DNA of 64,000 nt from Streptomyces sp. NBC_00102 (lineage in GTDB: Bacteria > Actinomycetota > Actinomycetes > Streptomycetales > Streptomycetaceae). The notes below the pieces were generated by a model. That model worked only from the letters and a program-made list of their open reading frames with translations. It was not told the origin of the DNA and did not search any database. Below are positions 26,655 through 35,491 of the stretch, piece by piece (within the stretch, counting starts at the first letter, position 1; every line of letters begins with the position of its first letter). The translations under genes were made by a program, and so were the position numbers. The stretch spans positions 6,241,001-6,305,000 of the forward strand of contig NZ_JAPEMC010000001.1 of NCBI RefSeq assembly GCF_026343115.1, given 5' to 3'.

Positions 26655-26771
26655 GTGTTTCTCCCAGGTTTCGAAAATCGGTTCAATCCCCCGCCCGGTC
26701 GGGGCGGTCGGGGACGGACTCCTCATTCAAGGCGAGGCGGAAGCGAAGTGGGTGCCGGTGACGGACGGAAT

Positions 26772-26803
26772 ACCCTATGGGTCCCATCGGTTCAGCCGAT
26801 GGG
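26772..26803. promoter_or_regulatory. LysR operator candidate between MFS and LysR genes
   Basis: CCCATCGG-N5-CCGATGGG (26783-26803) is a perfect 8-bp inverted repeat, and ACCC-TAT-GGGT (26772-26782) abuts it. Both are close to the LysR start, as expected for an autoregulated divergent LysR system. Confidence 0.6.
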
Positions 26804-26825
26804 TCGGCAACTGAGGGGTGGATCA

Positions 26826-27701
26826 GTGGAGTTGCGGCATCTTCGGACGTTCGAGACGGTGGCCCGGACACTCAGTGTCACGCGGGCGGCTCGTGAACTG
26901 CACTACGCGCAGTCCAGTGTGAGCGACCAGATCCATTCCCTGGAGCGCGAATTGGGCGTGGAGCTACTGGACAGGTCGCAGCGGGCGATCCGGCTCACTC
27001 CGCAGGGCGCGATGCTCTCGGAGTACACCGACCGGATCCTCAAGCTCCTGGAGGAGGCGCGATGGGCGGTCTCGCGGCCCGGTTCCGAACTGGCCATCGG
27101 CACGCTGGAGACCGTGGGACTGCATCTGCTGCCGAGCGTTCTCTCCCAGTACCGTTCGCTCCACCCGCGGGCCCGGGTGCGCGTGGGTCAGGACAGCCGC
27201 GGTGAGCTGTACAAGGCGGTGCGCCGGGGCGACCTGGACCTCTGCCTCACCTTCGGCGACCCGCCCGCCGACGCGGGCCTGCGCTCCGAGACGCTGGCCG
27301 AACAGCCTCTGGTCGTCATCGTGCCGCCCGGCCACCACCTCGCCGAACGCGGACGGGCCGGCCTGCACGAGCTGACCGCGGAACCCTTCCTGGCCACCGA
27401 ACGGGGCTGCGGATTCCGGGAGATGTACGACAACACCTTCGGGTCGGTACCGTCGGGGGAACCGATCGCGGAGGTCTCCGGCATCGGCACGCTGGGCGCG
27501 TGCGTGGCGGCCGGGATGGGCTGTGCGCTGCTCCCACTGATCTCGGTGCGCGCGCAGGCGGACCGGGGCGAGGTGGCCGTCGTGGAGGTCGGCGGCACCG
27601 ATCTGCGCACCACGGTGACCATGACCTGGCTGGACCGCAATTCCGCCAACCCCGGCCTGATGGGCTTCCAGAGGGTGCTGCGCGAGCAACTCGGCGTCTG
27701 A
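26826..27701 (+). CDS. LysR family transcriptional regulator
   Basis: 291 residues. The N-terminal HTH is MELRHLRTFETVARTLSVTR, AARELHYAQSSVSDQIHSLE, ELLDRSQRAIRLTPQGAMLS. The LysR substrate-binding domain follows from about residue 90 (LAIGTLETVGLHLLPSVLSQ, GDLDLCLTFGDPP, GIGTLGACVAAGMGCALLPL). GTG at 26826 is preceded by GAGGGGTGG. It is divergent from the MFS exporter and is its likely regulator. Confidence 0.95.
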   Translation: MELRHLRTFETVARTLSVTRAARELHYAQSSVSDQIHSLERELGVELLDRSQRAIRLTPQGAMLSEYTDRILKLLEEARWAVSRPGSELAIGTLETVGLHLLPSVLSQYRSLHPRARVRVGQDSRGELYKAVRRGDLDLCLTFGDPPADAGLRSETLAEQPLVVIVPPGHHLAERGRAGLHELTAEPFLATERGCGFREMYDNTFGSVPSGEPIAEVSGIGTLGACVAAGMGCALLPLISVRAQADRGEVAVVEVGGTDLRTTVTMTWLDRNSANPGLMGFQRVLREQLGV

Positions 27702-27737
27702 CGCCGGGCGTTGACCGGTCACGGTCGCACGGCCCGG

Positions 27738-28553
27738 TCATCCCGGCCGGTACTCCTGCTCCGGGCGCCCCGTCGTGCCGTAGCGCAGGTTCATCCGCAG
27801 GCGGCCCGCCGAGACGAGGGAGGCGAGATAGCGCTGGGCGGTGGCGCGCGAGACACCGATCAGCTCGCCCACCTGCGCCGCCGAGAGCGGCTCCGGGGAG
27901 GTGTGTACGGTGGCCAGCACCGCGTCGCCCGTCAGCGTCCGCGCGGTCGGCCGGCGCTCGGGGCGGCGTACGTACGGCTCTCGCAGAGCGCCGTACGCTC
28001 TCTCGACGGTCGACTGGTCCACGGAACCGGCGTCCATCAGCTGCCGGAACCGGGCGTAGCCCCGCAGCCGCTCCGTCAGCAGCTCGGGCGGAAACGGTTT
28101 GACGAGACAGGCCAGGGCGCCCGCCGACAGGGCGCGGCGCAGCACCGGCCCTTCGGTGGCCGCACTGAGCACGAACGCGTCGCACTCCAGGCGGCGCAGC
28201 AGGTCGATGCCGGAACCGTCGGGCAGGTAGATGTCCACCAGCGCCAGGTCGACGGGGGTGCCGGCGGCCGTGGCGGCGGCGACGGCCGCCAGCGCCGCCG
28301 AGGCCGTGTGGGGGGTGCCCGCCACCGTGAAGCCGGGGACCTCCTCCACCAGCGAGGCGTGGATGCCGGCGACGCGGAAATCGTCGTCGACCACGAGGAC
28401 GGAGAACGGCGGCCGGTCGGGCGCGGCGGGTGCCGGAACGGTCGTCGGGTCGGTCACTCGTTCGCTCATCGGACCGCTCATCGGACCGGTCATCGGACCG
28501 GTCGTCGGACCGGTCGTCGGACCGGTCGTCGGGTCGGGCATTCGCTCGGTCAT
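27738..28553 (-). CDS. Response regulator, CitB/DcuR class
   Basis: 271 residues. The receiver domain begins at about 50 (FSVLVVDDDFRVAGIHASLV), with phospho-acceptor D107 (ALVDIYLPDGSG) and conserved Lys in LACLVKPF. The C-terminal HTH is LSAAQVGELIGVSRATAQRY. The first 50 residues are an unusual extension made of four-residue repeats (TTGP, MTGP, MSGP) coded by five 12-bp tandem units at 28471-28530. The ATG overlaps the kinase stop (ATGA). Likely activates the divergent GntP transporter in response to an extracellular carboxylate or sugar acid. Confidence 0.93.
   Translation of the reverse strand: MTERMPDPTTGPTTGPTTGPMTGPMSGPMSERVTDPTTVPAPAAPDRPPFSVLVVDDDFRVAGIHASLVEEVPGFTVAGTPHTASAALAAVAAATAAGTPVDLALVDIYLPDGSGIDLLRRLECDAFVLSAATEGPVLRRALSAGALACLVKPFPPELLTERLRGYARFRQLMDAGSVDQSTVERAYGALREPYVRRPERRPTARTLTGDAVLATVHTSPEPLSAAQVGELIGVSRATAQRYLASLVSAGRLRMNLRYGTTGRPEQEYRPG
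28471..28530. repeat. 12-bp tandem repeat, five copies, in the response-regulator gene
   Basis: Five consecutive 12-bp units (GGACCGGTCGTC and one- or two-base variants) encode the (T/M)-(T/S)-G-P repeats at the response regulator's N-terminus. Being a multiple of three, unit gain or loss keeps the frame. Confidence 0.9.
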
Positions 28554-30442
28554 CGGCTCGCTTCCATGACGTCGTGCAGCCGGGCCACGAACACCGCCCC
28601 GCCGGAGACCGCTCCGGCGCGGGCGAGGCCGCGACCTTCGTGGCTCTCGGAGCTCTCAGGGCTCTCATGGCTCTTGAGGCCTTCGTGGCTCTCGGGGCCT
28701 TCGGGGGATACGGGCGGTGCGCCGGGTTCCGCAAGGTAGACGTCGCCACCCCCGGTACGCGCGATCTCACGGGCCAGCGGGAGGCCGATGCCCCGGCCGC
28801 CGACGACCGCGTCGTGGTTCTTCGTGGAGACGCCCTCGCTGAACACCTCCCGCGCCGGGTCGAGCGCGACCCCGTCGCCGGTGTCGGCGACGGTGATGAC
28901 CAGGGTGGTGTCCTCCGTCATGAGCTCCACCTCCACGAGCGCCTCGGCGCGTTGCCCGTGCTGAGCGGCCTCGATCGCGTTGTCGACCAGGTTGCCGAAG
29001 ACGGTGGTGACGTCGACGGGCGCGGCGAGGGTGCCCTCGACCCAGGTGGCGTCACCGATCACCAGGGTCACGCCCCTCTCGCGGGCCTGCGCGGCCTTCG
29101 CCGACAGGAAGGCGCGGAGGTACGAGTCGCGGACCAGGTCGAGGCCGGGCAGCGCCTCGCCCAGCGGTCCCGTCCCGAGGATCGTGTCGATGTACTCGGC
29201 GGTCTCGGCGAGATGCCCGCCGCGGGCCAGGGCGGAGACCACGTGCAGCCGGTTGGCGAACTCGTGGCGCTGCGCGCGCAGCGCCGAACTCATGGCCTGC
29301 ACCGCGTCGAGCTGACGGGTGAGGGATTCGACGTCGGTGCGGTCCTTGACGGTCAGCAGGGTGCCGAGATCGCGGCCGTCGCGCCGCACCGCGCGGGACG
29401 AGATCACCAGCACCCGTTCGTCGACGGCCGCCATGAACGGCCCCGGCGCCGGGTCGCGGAGCGCTTCGGCAACCCGGGGCGTCAGCCCCAGCTCCGCGAG
29501 ATCCCGGCCGGGGGCGGCCCCGGGCGCGAGCAGCCGGCGCGCCTCGTCGTTGACGACGGTGACCCGCCCGTCGGGGTCCACGGCCAGGACGCCCTCCCCG
29601 ATGTCGTGCAGGACCGCCTCCTGCTCCTGCACCAGCGCGGCCAGCTCCTCGGGTTCCAGCCCGAGGGTCAGGCGCTTCCACCGGCCGGCCAGCAGCGCGG
29701 ACGCGGCGACGCCCAGCACCAGCGCCACCACCAGCCAGCCGAGGCCACCGAGGAGTACGCGGACGAACTGGGCCCGTACGTCCGACGCGGCGAGACCCGC
29801 GTTCGCCTCGCCGACGATCTCGGTGTCCGAGCCGGGTGCGTACACCGGAACCTTCGCGACGACCTCGTCGCCGAGGTGGGCGCGGTGCCGCGCCAGCACC
29901 TCGTGTCCGGCGAGCGCGCCCGAGGGGTCGGTGCTCACCTTCCTGCCCAGCTGCGAGAGTTCCGGGTGGGCCAGCCGGATGCCCTGGTCGTCCGTGACGA
30001 CGACGAACAGCGATCCGGTCCTGATCCGTGCCTCCTCGGCCACGGTCTGCGCCGCGCCCCGGGCGAGAGTCGCCCGCGGGGTGTGGGCCGCGCCGCCTCC
30101 CGGGCGGTCGTCGGCCGCGGAGAACTCGGCCGCCGCCCTCCGCACCGAGGGTTCGGAGGCGACCGTCCGGGCCACCGCGAGCGCACGCGACTGGTACTCC
30201 CGGTCGAGCCGGTGCTCGTTGGAGTAGGCGAAGGCGGCGAATGCCGCGGCGAGGGTGACCGCGACCACCGCGCACTGCAGGAGAAGCACGTGGGTCCGCA
30301 GCCGCATCCCGCCGAACCACCGCGTGAACCGATGCCGTCCGGACCGCCCCGGCCGCGGGCCGGCCGTGCGCCGGTACGACCGCCCCCGGGGCGGGCGCTC
30401 TGCCGGAGACGGCCCCCGGCCCGGCGGTTCCACGATTTCCAT
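28550..30442 (-). CDS. CitA/DcuS-type sensor histidine kinase
   Basis: About 630 residues. TM1 (VLLLQCAVVAVTLAAAFAAF), an extracytoplasmic PAS-like sensor (SLFVVVTDDQGIRLAHPELS), TM2 (GWLVVALVLGVAASALLAG) and a cytoplasmic PAS (VLHDIGEGVLAVDPDGRVTV) come first. The SPOB-type phospho-acceptor helix is LRAQRHEFANRLHVVSALAR, and the ATPase has N box NLVDNAIEAAQ and G motifs DTGDGV and GRGIGLPLAREI. Between the last ATPase strand (GGDVYLAEPG) and the final GGAVFVARLHDVME lies a Glu/Ser/His repeat (ESHEGLKSHESPESSESHEG) not expected in the family. ATG 30442 is preferred; GTG at 30475 is also open. Confidence 0.94.
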   Translation of the reverse strand: MEIVEPPGRGPSPAERPPRGRSYRRTAGPRPGRSGRHRFTRWFGGMRLRTHVLLLQCAVVAVTLAAAFAAFAYSNEHRLDREYQSRALAVARTVASEPSVRRAAAEFSAADDRPGGGAAHTPRATLARGAAQTVAEEARIRTGSLFVVVTDDQGIRLAHPELSQLGRKVSTDPSGALAGHEVLARHRAHLGDEVVAKVPVYAPGSDTEIVGEANAGLAASDVRAQFVRVLLGGLGWLVVALVLGVAASALLAGRWKRLTLGLEPEELAALVQEQEAVLHDIGEGVLAVDPDGRVTVVNDEARRLLAPGAAPGRDLAELGLTPRVAEALRDPAPGPFMAAVDERVLVISSRAVRRDGRDLGTLLTVKDRTDVESLTRQLDAVQAMSSALRAQRHEFANRLHVVSALARGGHLAETAEYIDTILGTGPLGEALPGLDLVRDSYLRAFLSAKAAQARERGVTLVIGDATWVEGTLAAPVDVTTVFGNLVDNAIEAAQHGQRAEALVEVELMTEDTTLVITVADTGDGVALDPAREVFSEGVSTKNHDAVVGGRGIGLPLAREIARTGGGDVYLAEPGAPPVSPEGPESHEGLKSHESPESSESHEGRGLARAGAVSGGAVFVARLHDVMEASR

Positions 30443-30596
30443 CCGCCGACGGTAACCCCCGAAAGCCCCGTGCACAGAATGCGCAGAACGCGCGGATCAG
30501 GGGTTTCACGGGTTACGCGCAGAATCTGGAGCGGTGCGGTACCCGGTCGATACGTTCCCGCGGGGACAAGTCGAGCCGCAGACCAGGAGTTCATCC

Positions 30597-30674
30597 ATGA
30601 CGTCAATGACGACGACACGCACCGCATCACGCCCGCGCACGGGCACCCACGGCCGGTCGGGAGGCCGACTGTGA
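30597..30674 (+). CDS. 25-codon upstream ORF coupled to gntP
   Basis: ATG at 30597 has a strong ribosome site (CAGGAG, 30583-30588). It encodes a 25-residue Thr/Arg-rich peptide starting MTSMTTTRTASRP. Its TGA (30672-30674) overlaps the GTG start of the transporter (30671-30673), so translation of the two should be coupled. No recognisable domain. It could be a regulatory leader or a small protein. Confidence 0.45.
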   Translation: MTSMTTTRTASRPRTGTHGRSGGRL

Positions 30675-32074
30675 CGGGCCACACGTGGACGCTGCTGATC
30701 ATCCTGGCCGCGGCGATAGCCGTGCTGATCACGCTGATCAACTCGCGGCTCCGGTTCCACCCCTTCGTCGCCCTGATGACCGTCTCGGTCGGCGTCGCCC
30801 TCGCGGCCGGACAGCCGGTCGAAAAGATCGCCGAGTCCCTGGAGGACGGCGCGGGCGGCATCCTCGGCGACGTCGGCGTCACCCTCGCCTTCGGCGCGAT
30901 GCTGGGACGACTGCTGTCGGCCTCGGGCGCCACGGACCGGATCGCCCGGATGATCGTCGACCGCGCGAGCGCCCGCTCACTGCCCTGGTACGTGACGGCG
31001 GCGGCCTTCGTCATCGGCATCCCGATGTTCTTCGAGATCGGCCTGATCGTCCTGCTCCCGCTGATCTTCAGCGTGGCCCAGCGCCTCGAACGCACCCGGA
31101 AGATCAAGGGATCTCCCTACGTCTACCTGGCGGCGCCCGTGATCGGCGCGCTGTCCACCCTGCACGGCATGGTGGCCCCGCACCCCGGCCCGCTGGTCGC
31201 GGTGGAGGGCCTGCACGCGAACCTCGGCATGAGCATCGCCGTGGGCCTGATCTGCGCGATACCCACGATCATCGTCGCCGGCCCCGTGTACGGCCGGTGG
31301 ATAGCCCCGCGTCTCGACGCGCGCCCCGACCCCGAGCTGATCGCCAAGTTCACCGGCAGCGGCCCCGCCGCGGACGACACCCCGCAGGAGTCGGGGACCC
31401 GGACGAAGGAGGTCCGCACCGGATGGGCCCTCGCCGCCGTGCTCGTACCGGTCGCCCTGATGCTGCTGCGCACCCTCGCGGAGCTCGTGTACGACGAGTC
31501 CAGCCAGGTGCGCCACGTGTTCGCCTTCCTGGGCGAACCGGTGATCGCCATGCTCGCCGGCTTCCTCTTCGCGCTGTTCGCCCTCGGGTACCGCAGCGGC
31601 CTCTCCACCGACTCCATCCGCGCCGCGCTCACCGACAGCCTGAAGGCCGTCGCCGGAATCCTGCTGATCATCGCGGGCGGCGGGGCGTTCAACCAGGTGC
31701 TCAAAGACTCCGGGATCGGCCAGGCCGTCGAGTCCGCCGCCTCCGGCATGCACATCAACGTGATCGTGCTGGGCTGGCTGATGGCCCTGCTGCTCTCCTT
31801 CTCCACCGGTTCCGCCACGGTGGGCATCGTCGCCGCGACGGGCATCCTCGCGCCACTCGCGCAGGACGGCGGCAGCCTGCACACCTCACTCCTCGTGGTG
31901 GCCGTCGGCGCGGGATCGATCGGCCTCAACTACGTCAACCACGCGGGCTTCTGGCTGGTGAAGGAGTCCTTCGGGATGACTCTCGGCCAGGCCACGAAGT
32001 CGCACACCGCCATCCAGACCATCGTGAGCGTCTGCGGACTGCTGATGGCACTGCTGCTGTCGGTCTTCGCCTGA
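30671..32074 (+). CDS. GntP family gluconate/carboxylate permease
   Basis: 467 residues with about 12-14 membrane segments. GntP signatures are GGILGDVGVTLAFGAMLGRL, FVIGIPMFFEIGLIVLLPLI, HGMVAPHPGPLVAVEGLHAN, GGGAFNQVLKDSGIG and FSTGSATVGIVAATGILAP. It imports gluconate or a related sugar acid by proton symport. GTG at 30671 overlaps the small upstream ORF; GGGAGG at 30659-30664 is a modest ribosome site. It is divergent from the CitA/CitB-like two-component system, which probably controls it. Confidence 0.95.
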   Translation: MTGHTWTLLIILAAAIAVLITLINSRLRFHPFVALMTVSVGVALAAGQPVEKIAESLEDGAGGILGDVGVTLAFGAMLGRLLSASGATDRIARMIVDRASARSLPWYVTAAAFVIGIPMFFEIGLIVLLPLIFSVAQRLERTRKIKGSPYVYLAAPVIGALSTLHGMVAPHPGPLVAVEGLHANLGMSIAVGLICAIPTIIVAGPVYGRWIAPRLDARPDPELIAKFTGSGPAADDTPQESGTRTKEVRTGWALAAVLVPVALMLLRTLAELVYDESSQVRHVFAFLGEPVIAMLAGFLFALFALGYRSGLSTDSIRAALTDSLKAVAGILLIIAGGGAFNQVLKDSGIGQAVESAASGMHINVIVLGWLMALLLSFSTGSATVGIVAATGILAPLAQDGGSLHTSLLVVAVGAGSIGLNYVNHAGFWLVKESFGMTLGQATKSHTAIQTIVSVCGLLMALLLSVFA

Positions 32075-32089
32075 TCCCCTCAGGTCCTT

Positions 32090-32107
32090 CAGGGGCGCAC
32101 GCCCCTG
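32090..32107 (+). terminator. Hairpin after gntP
   Basis: CAGGGGC (32090-32096) pairs with GCCCCTG (32101-32107) around a GCAC loop, 15 bp past the stop. It lies between convergent gntP and lacI. Confidence 0.55.
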
Positions 32108-32196
32108 CCCGCTCCCTCCGGCCGGTCCGCGGTCGCACCCCCACCGGTGCCGCGCGACCGGCCGAGGCGTGTCCGTCGTGATCCGGGCCGCAGGCG

Positions 32197-33291
32197 CTAC
32201 GCGGGCGGGGGAGCGGTGCTGTCCCGTACCACCAGGCGCGTCGGCACGAGAGTCGTTCCGTGCTCGGGTCCGCTCCGCCGCATCTGGTGCAGGACGCCCG
32301 CGACGCAGCGACGGCCCACCTCGCCGAAGTCCTGATGGACGGTGGTCAGCGGGGGCAGGAAGGAACCGGCCTCGGAGATGTCGTCGAAACCGACGACGGA
32401 GACGTCCTGGGGCACTCTGCGGCCCCGCTCGGAGAGCGCGCGCAGCAGGCCGAGAGCCATCTGGTCGTTGGCGGCGAACACGGCGGTGCAGTCGGCCTGT
32501 TCGGCGATACGCAGGCCGGCCCGGTAGCCGGACTCCGCCGACCAGTCTCCCCGTACGAGAGGCGGTGCCACTCTTCCCCGGACCTCCAGGGCCTCACGCC
32601 AGGCGTCCGCCCGGCGCTGTGCCGCGTAGGAGTCCTCCGGGCCCGCGAGGTGCCAGACGGTGCGATGGCCCAGACCCAGGAGGTGGTCGACGGCATCGCG
32701 GGTGCCGCCCGCCTGGTCGGTGTCGACCACGGCGTAACGGTCCCCGGCGTCGGAGTCGGCGACGACGACCTTCACGTGCGGCGGCAGTGAGAGGCGCGCC
32801 TCGTCGAGGAGGCGGACCTCCATGATGACGATGGCCGCGTCGATGGCGAGTTCGCCCAGACGCGAGAAGGCGCCCCGGACCTCGTCCTGCGTGGGGACGG
32901 CGACCGGCAGCAGGGTGACCGCGTACCCCTCCTGCGCGGCCGAGGTCGCGATGGCCTCCAGGGTGCGCACATTGCCGGTGGTGGAGAGCGTGAAGGTGAT
33001 GACGCCGATGGTGCGGAACTCGCCGCGCTTGAGGGCGCGGGCCGCGCTGTTGGGGCGGTAACCCAGGTCCTTCATCGCGGCGAGGACCTCCCGGCGGGTC
33101 TCCTCGTTCACGCCCGGGAAGCCGTTGGAGACGCGGGAGACCGTCTGGGAGGACACCCCCGCGACACGGGCCACGTCCGCCATCGAGACGGTTCTGCGGC
33201 GCTTCGGACTCCCGGCTCCAGGGGTCGCCCCGGTCGGGAACGCACCTGTGTCCGGGGAGCGTTCGCCTGCTTCGTCCACCGTCTCCCCCAT
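32197..33291 (-). CDS. LacI family repressor
   Basis: 364 residues. A leader of about 35 residues precedes the HTH (SMADVARVAGVSSQTVSRVS) and hinge helix (YRPNSAARALKRG). The periplasmic-binding-like effector domain includes RTIGVITFTLSTTGNVRTLE, AVFAANDQMALGLLRALSER and DVSVVGFDDISEAGSFLPPL. It is divergent from the sugar permeases and beta-galactosidase operon. The perfect palindrome at 33361-33374 is the obvious operator; the inducer is probably a galactoside. Confidence 0.95.
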   Translation of the reverse strand: MGETVDEAGERSPDTGAFPTGATPGAGSPKRRRTVSMADVARVAGVSSQTVSRVSNGFPGVNEETRREVLAAMKDLGYRPNSAARALKRGEFRTIGVITFTLSTTGNVRTLEAIATSAAQEGYAVTLLPVAVPTQDEVRGAFSRLGELAIDAAIVIMEVRLLDEARLSLPPHVKVVVADSDAGDRYAVVDTDQAGGTRDAVDHLLGLGHRTVWHLAGPEDSYAAQRRADAWREALEVRGRVAPPLVRGDWSAESGYRAGLRIAEQADCTAVFAANDQMALGLLRALSERGRRVPQDVSVVGFDDISEAGSFLPPLTTVHQDFGEVGRRCVAGVLHQMRRSGPEHGTTLVPTRLVVRDSTAPPPA

Positions 33292-33360
33292 CGTTCATCG
33301 CCTTTCGTGTACGGCTCTTGACCGCCCGTCTGGGGGCAGTGTAGACATGCCGCCACCAGA

Positions 33361-33374
33361 TGTTTACGTAAACA
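33361..33374. promoter_or_regulatory. LacI-type operator palindrome
   Basis: TGTTTACGTAAACA is a perfect 14-bp palindrome with central CG, the form typical of LacI-GalR operators. It lies 70 bp upstream of lacI and 99 bp upstream of the first permease gene. Confidence 0.85.
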
Positions 33375-33473
33375 TAATGCCAGGCGGGCAGTTGGGGCGA
33401 GCCCGTTCACCGGACCGGAACGCGCACGTGAACGGCCTGTCCGGTCCGGTGAAGCACGAGCGAGGGGCGCGAG

Positions 33474-34400
33474 ATGACGACGCTGCAACCGCCGGCGGCC
33501 ACAGGGGTCCGCCCGGCCGGTCCTCCGACGACACGGCCCCGCCGTTCATGGACGGGGTGGGGGTTCATCGGCCCCTTCGTGCTCGTCTTCGCCCTGGTCT
33601 TCCTGGTGCCGCTCGGGTACTCGATCTACCTGAGCCTGTTCCGTACCCAGTTGATCGGCGGCACCACGTTCGTCGGCTTCGACAACTACCAGCAGGCGTT
33701 CCAGGACTCACAGTTCTGGGAGGGTGTCGGCCGGGTCGGACTCTTCCTGGTGATCCAGGTGCCGATCATGCTCGGCATCGCGCTCTTCGTCGCGCTCGCC
33801 ATCGACAGCGGACGCCTCTACGGCAAGGAGTTCTTCCGGATCTCCGTCTTCCTGCCCTACGCGGTGCCCGCCGTCGTCGCCACCCTCATGTGGGGCTTCC
33901 TGTACGGCCCCCGGTTCGGCCTGGTCGGTGACATCAACGACGCGTTCGGCACGCACCTGCCCGACCCGCTCTCCTCCGGGCTGGTCCTCGCCTCGATCGG
34001 CAACATCGTCACCTGGGAGTTCGTCGGCTACAACATGCTGATCTTCTACTCGGCCCTGCGCGTGATCCCGAACTCCCTCTACGAGGCCGCCGAGATCGAC
34101 GGGGCCGGCCAGTGGCGGGTCGTGTCGGCGATCAAACTCCCGGCGATCCGGGGCGCCCTGGTCATCGCGGCGATCTTCTCGGTCATCGGCAGCTTCCAGC
34201 TCTTCAACGAGCCGGCCATCCTGCAGAAGCTGGCGCCGAACGCCATCACCACCGACTACACCCCCAACTACTACACGTATTCGCTGTCCTTCTCCGGCCA
34301 GCAGCACAACTACTCGGCGACGGTCGCCATCGTCATGGGCGTGATCACCATGATCGTCGCCTACGCCGTCCAACTGCGCGGCATGCGCAAGGAAGCGTGA
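33474..34400 (+). CDS. Sugar ABC transporter permease, MalF type
   Basis: 308 residues with six membrane segments. The ABC-interacting EAA loop is visible as EAAEIDGAGQWRVVSAIKLP. It begins WGFIGPFVLVFALVFLVPLG. ATG at 33474 follows GAGGGGCGCGAG. Its TGA overlaps the GTG of the next permease. First gene of the operon that carries on to the beta-galactosidase. Confidence 0.95.
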   Translation: MTTLQPPAATGVRPAGPPTTRPRRSWTGWGFIGPFVLVFALVFLVPLGYSIYLSLFRTQLIGGTTFVGFDNYQQAFQDSQFWEGVGRVGLFLVIQVPIMLGIALFVALAIDSGRLYGKEFFRISVFLPYAVPAVVATLMWGFLYGPRFGLVGDINDAFGTHLPDPLSSGLVLASIGNIVTWEFVGYNMLIFYSALRVIPNSLYEAAEIDGAGQWRVVSAIKLPAIRGALVIAAIFSVIGSFQLFNEPAILQKLAPNAITTDYTPNYYTYSLSFSGQQHNYSATVAIVMGVITMIVAYAVQLRGMRKEA

Positions 34401-35350
34401 GCGTGATGACGACGAACAGTGCGACCGAGACCGCACCTCCCGCCGCGAGGCCCAGGAGCACCGCCACACCCCGGCTGCGCGCACAGCGCCGCGCGTACAC
34501 CCCGGGCCGCCCCCGGCGCAGCGTGCTGCTGACCGTGGTCACCGGCGTGGTCCTCGTCTACAGCCTGCTCCCGCTGGTCTGGCTGGTGCTCAGCGCCACC
34601 AAGTCCCAGACGGGGCTGGCCCATTCGTTCGGCCTCTGGTTCGACGGCGACTTCGCCCTGTGGGACAACCTCAGCCAGACCTTCACCTACCAGGACGGCG
34701 TCTTCGGCCGCTGGTTCCTCAACACCCTCCTCTACGTCGTCGTCGGCGCGGGCGGCGCCACCTTCCTCGCCGTGCTCGGCGGTTACGCGCTCGCCAAGTT
34801 CCGGTTCCCCGGCAAGCGCGCCGTGTTCGCGGTCGTCATCGGCGCGGTCGCCGTACCCACCACCGCACTCGCCGTCCCGACCTTCCTGCTGTTCAGCAAG
34901 ATCGGCCTGACGGACACCCCCTGGGCGGTGATCATCCCCTCGCTGATCTCACCCTTCGGGCTCTACCTGATGTGGGTCTTCGCCGGCGAGGCCGTCCCCG
35001 CCGAGCTGATGGAGGCCGCCCGCATCGACGGAGCCGGCGAGCTGCGCACCTTCTTCCAGGTCGCGCTGCCGCTGCTCGCCCCGGGCACCGTCACCGTGCT
35101 GCTGTTCACCACGGTCGCCACCTGGAACAACTACTTCCTGCCGCTGATCATGCTCAAGGATCCCGACTGGTACCCGCTCACCCTCGGCCTGGACGCCTGG
35201 AACAAACAGGCGGCCACGGCCGGCGGCGAAGCCGTCTTCAACCTGGTCGTCACCGGCTCGCTGCTCACCATCGTGCCGCTGATCGCCGCCTTCCTGCTCC
35301 TGCAGAAGTACTGGCAGTCCGGCCTCGCCGCCGGAAGCGTCAAGGAATAG
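34397..35350 (+). CDS. Sugar ABC transporter permease, MalG type
   Basis: 317 residues, six membrane segments. The EAA loop is EAARIDGAGELRTFFQVALP, and it contains GGYALAKFRFPGKRAVFAVV. GTG 34397 overlaps the previous stop (GTGA); ATG 34406 is an alternative. No ATPase gene exists in this operon, so energy must come from a shared ATPase such as MsiK, as established for other Streptomyces CUT1 importers. Confidence 0.95.
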   Translation: MSVMTTNSATETAPPAARPRSTATPRLRAQRRAYTPGRPRRSVLLTVVTGVVLVYSLLPLVWLVLSATKSQTGLAHSFGLWFDGDFALWDNLSQTFTYQDGVFGRWFLNTLLYVVVGAGGATFLAVLGGYALAKFRFPGKRAVFAVVIGAVAVPTTALAVPTFLLFSKIGLTDTPWAVIIPSLISPFGLYLMWVFAGEAVPAELMEAARIDGAGELRTFFQVALPLLAPGTVTVLLFTTVATWNNYFLPLIMLKDPDWYPLTLGLDAWNKQAATAGGEAVFNLVVTGSLLTIVPLIAAFLLLQKYWQSGLAAGSVKE

Positions 35351-35491
35351 CGCGGCCCGCCGCGCGAGCGCGTGGGCCCGGGCGGTCCCGTTCGGGCCCG
35401 TCGTCCGCGCCTGTCGGGTGATCGCCGCCCACCTCGCCCTCTCTGTCCGCACGTCATGTCGATCGACCCACGAGGAAGTGGAAATACCGCC

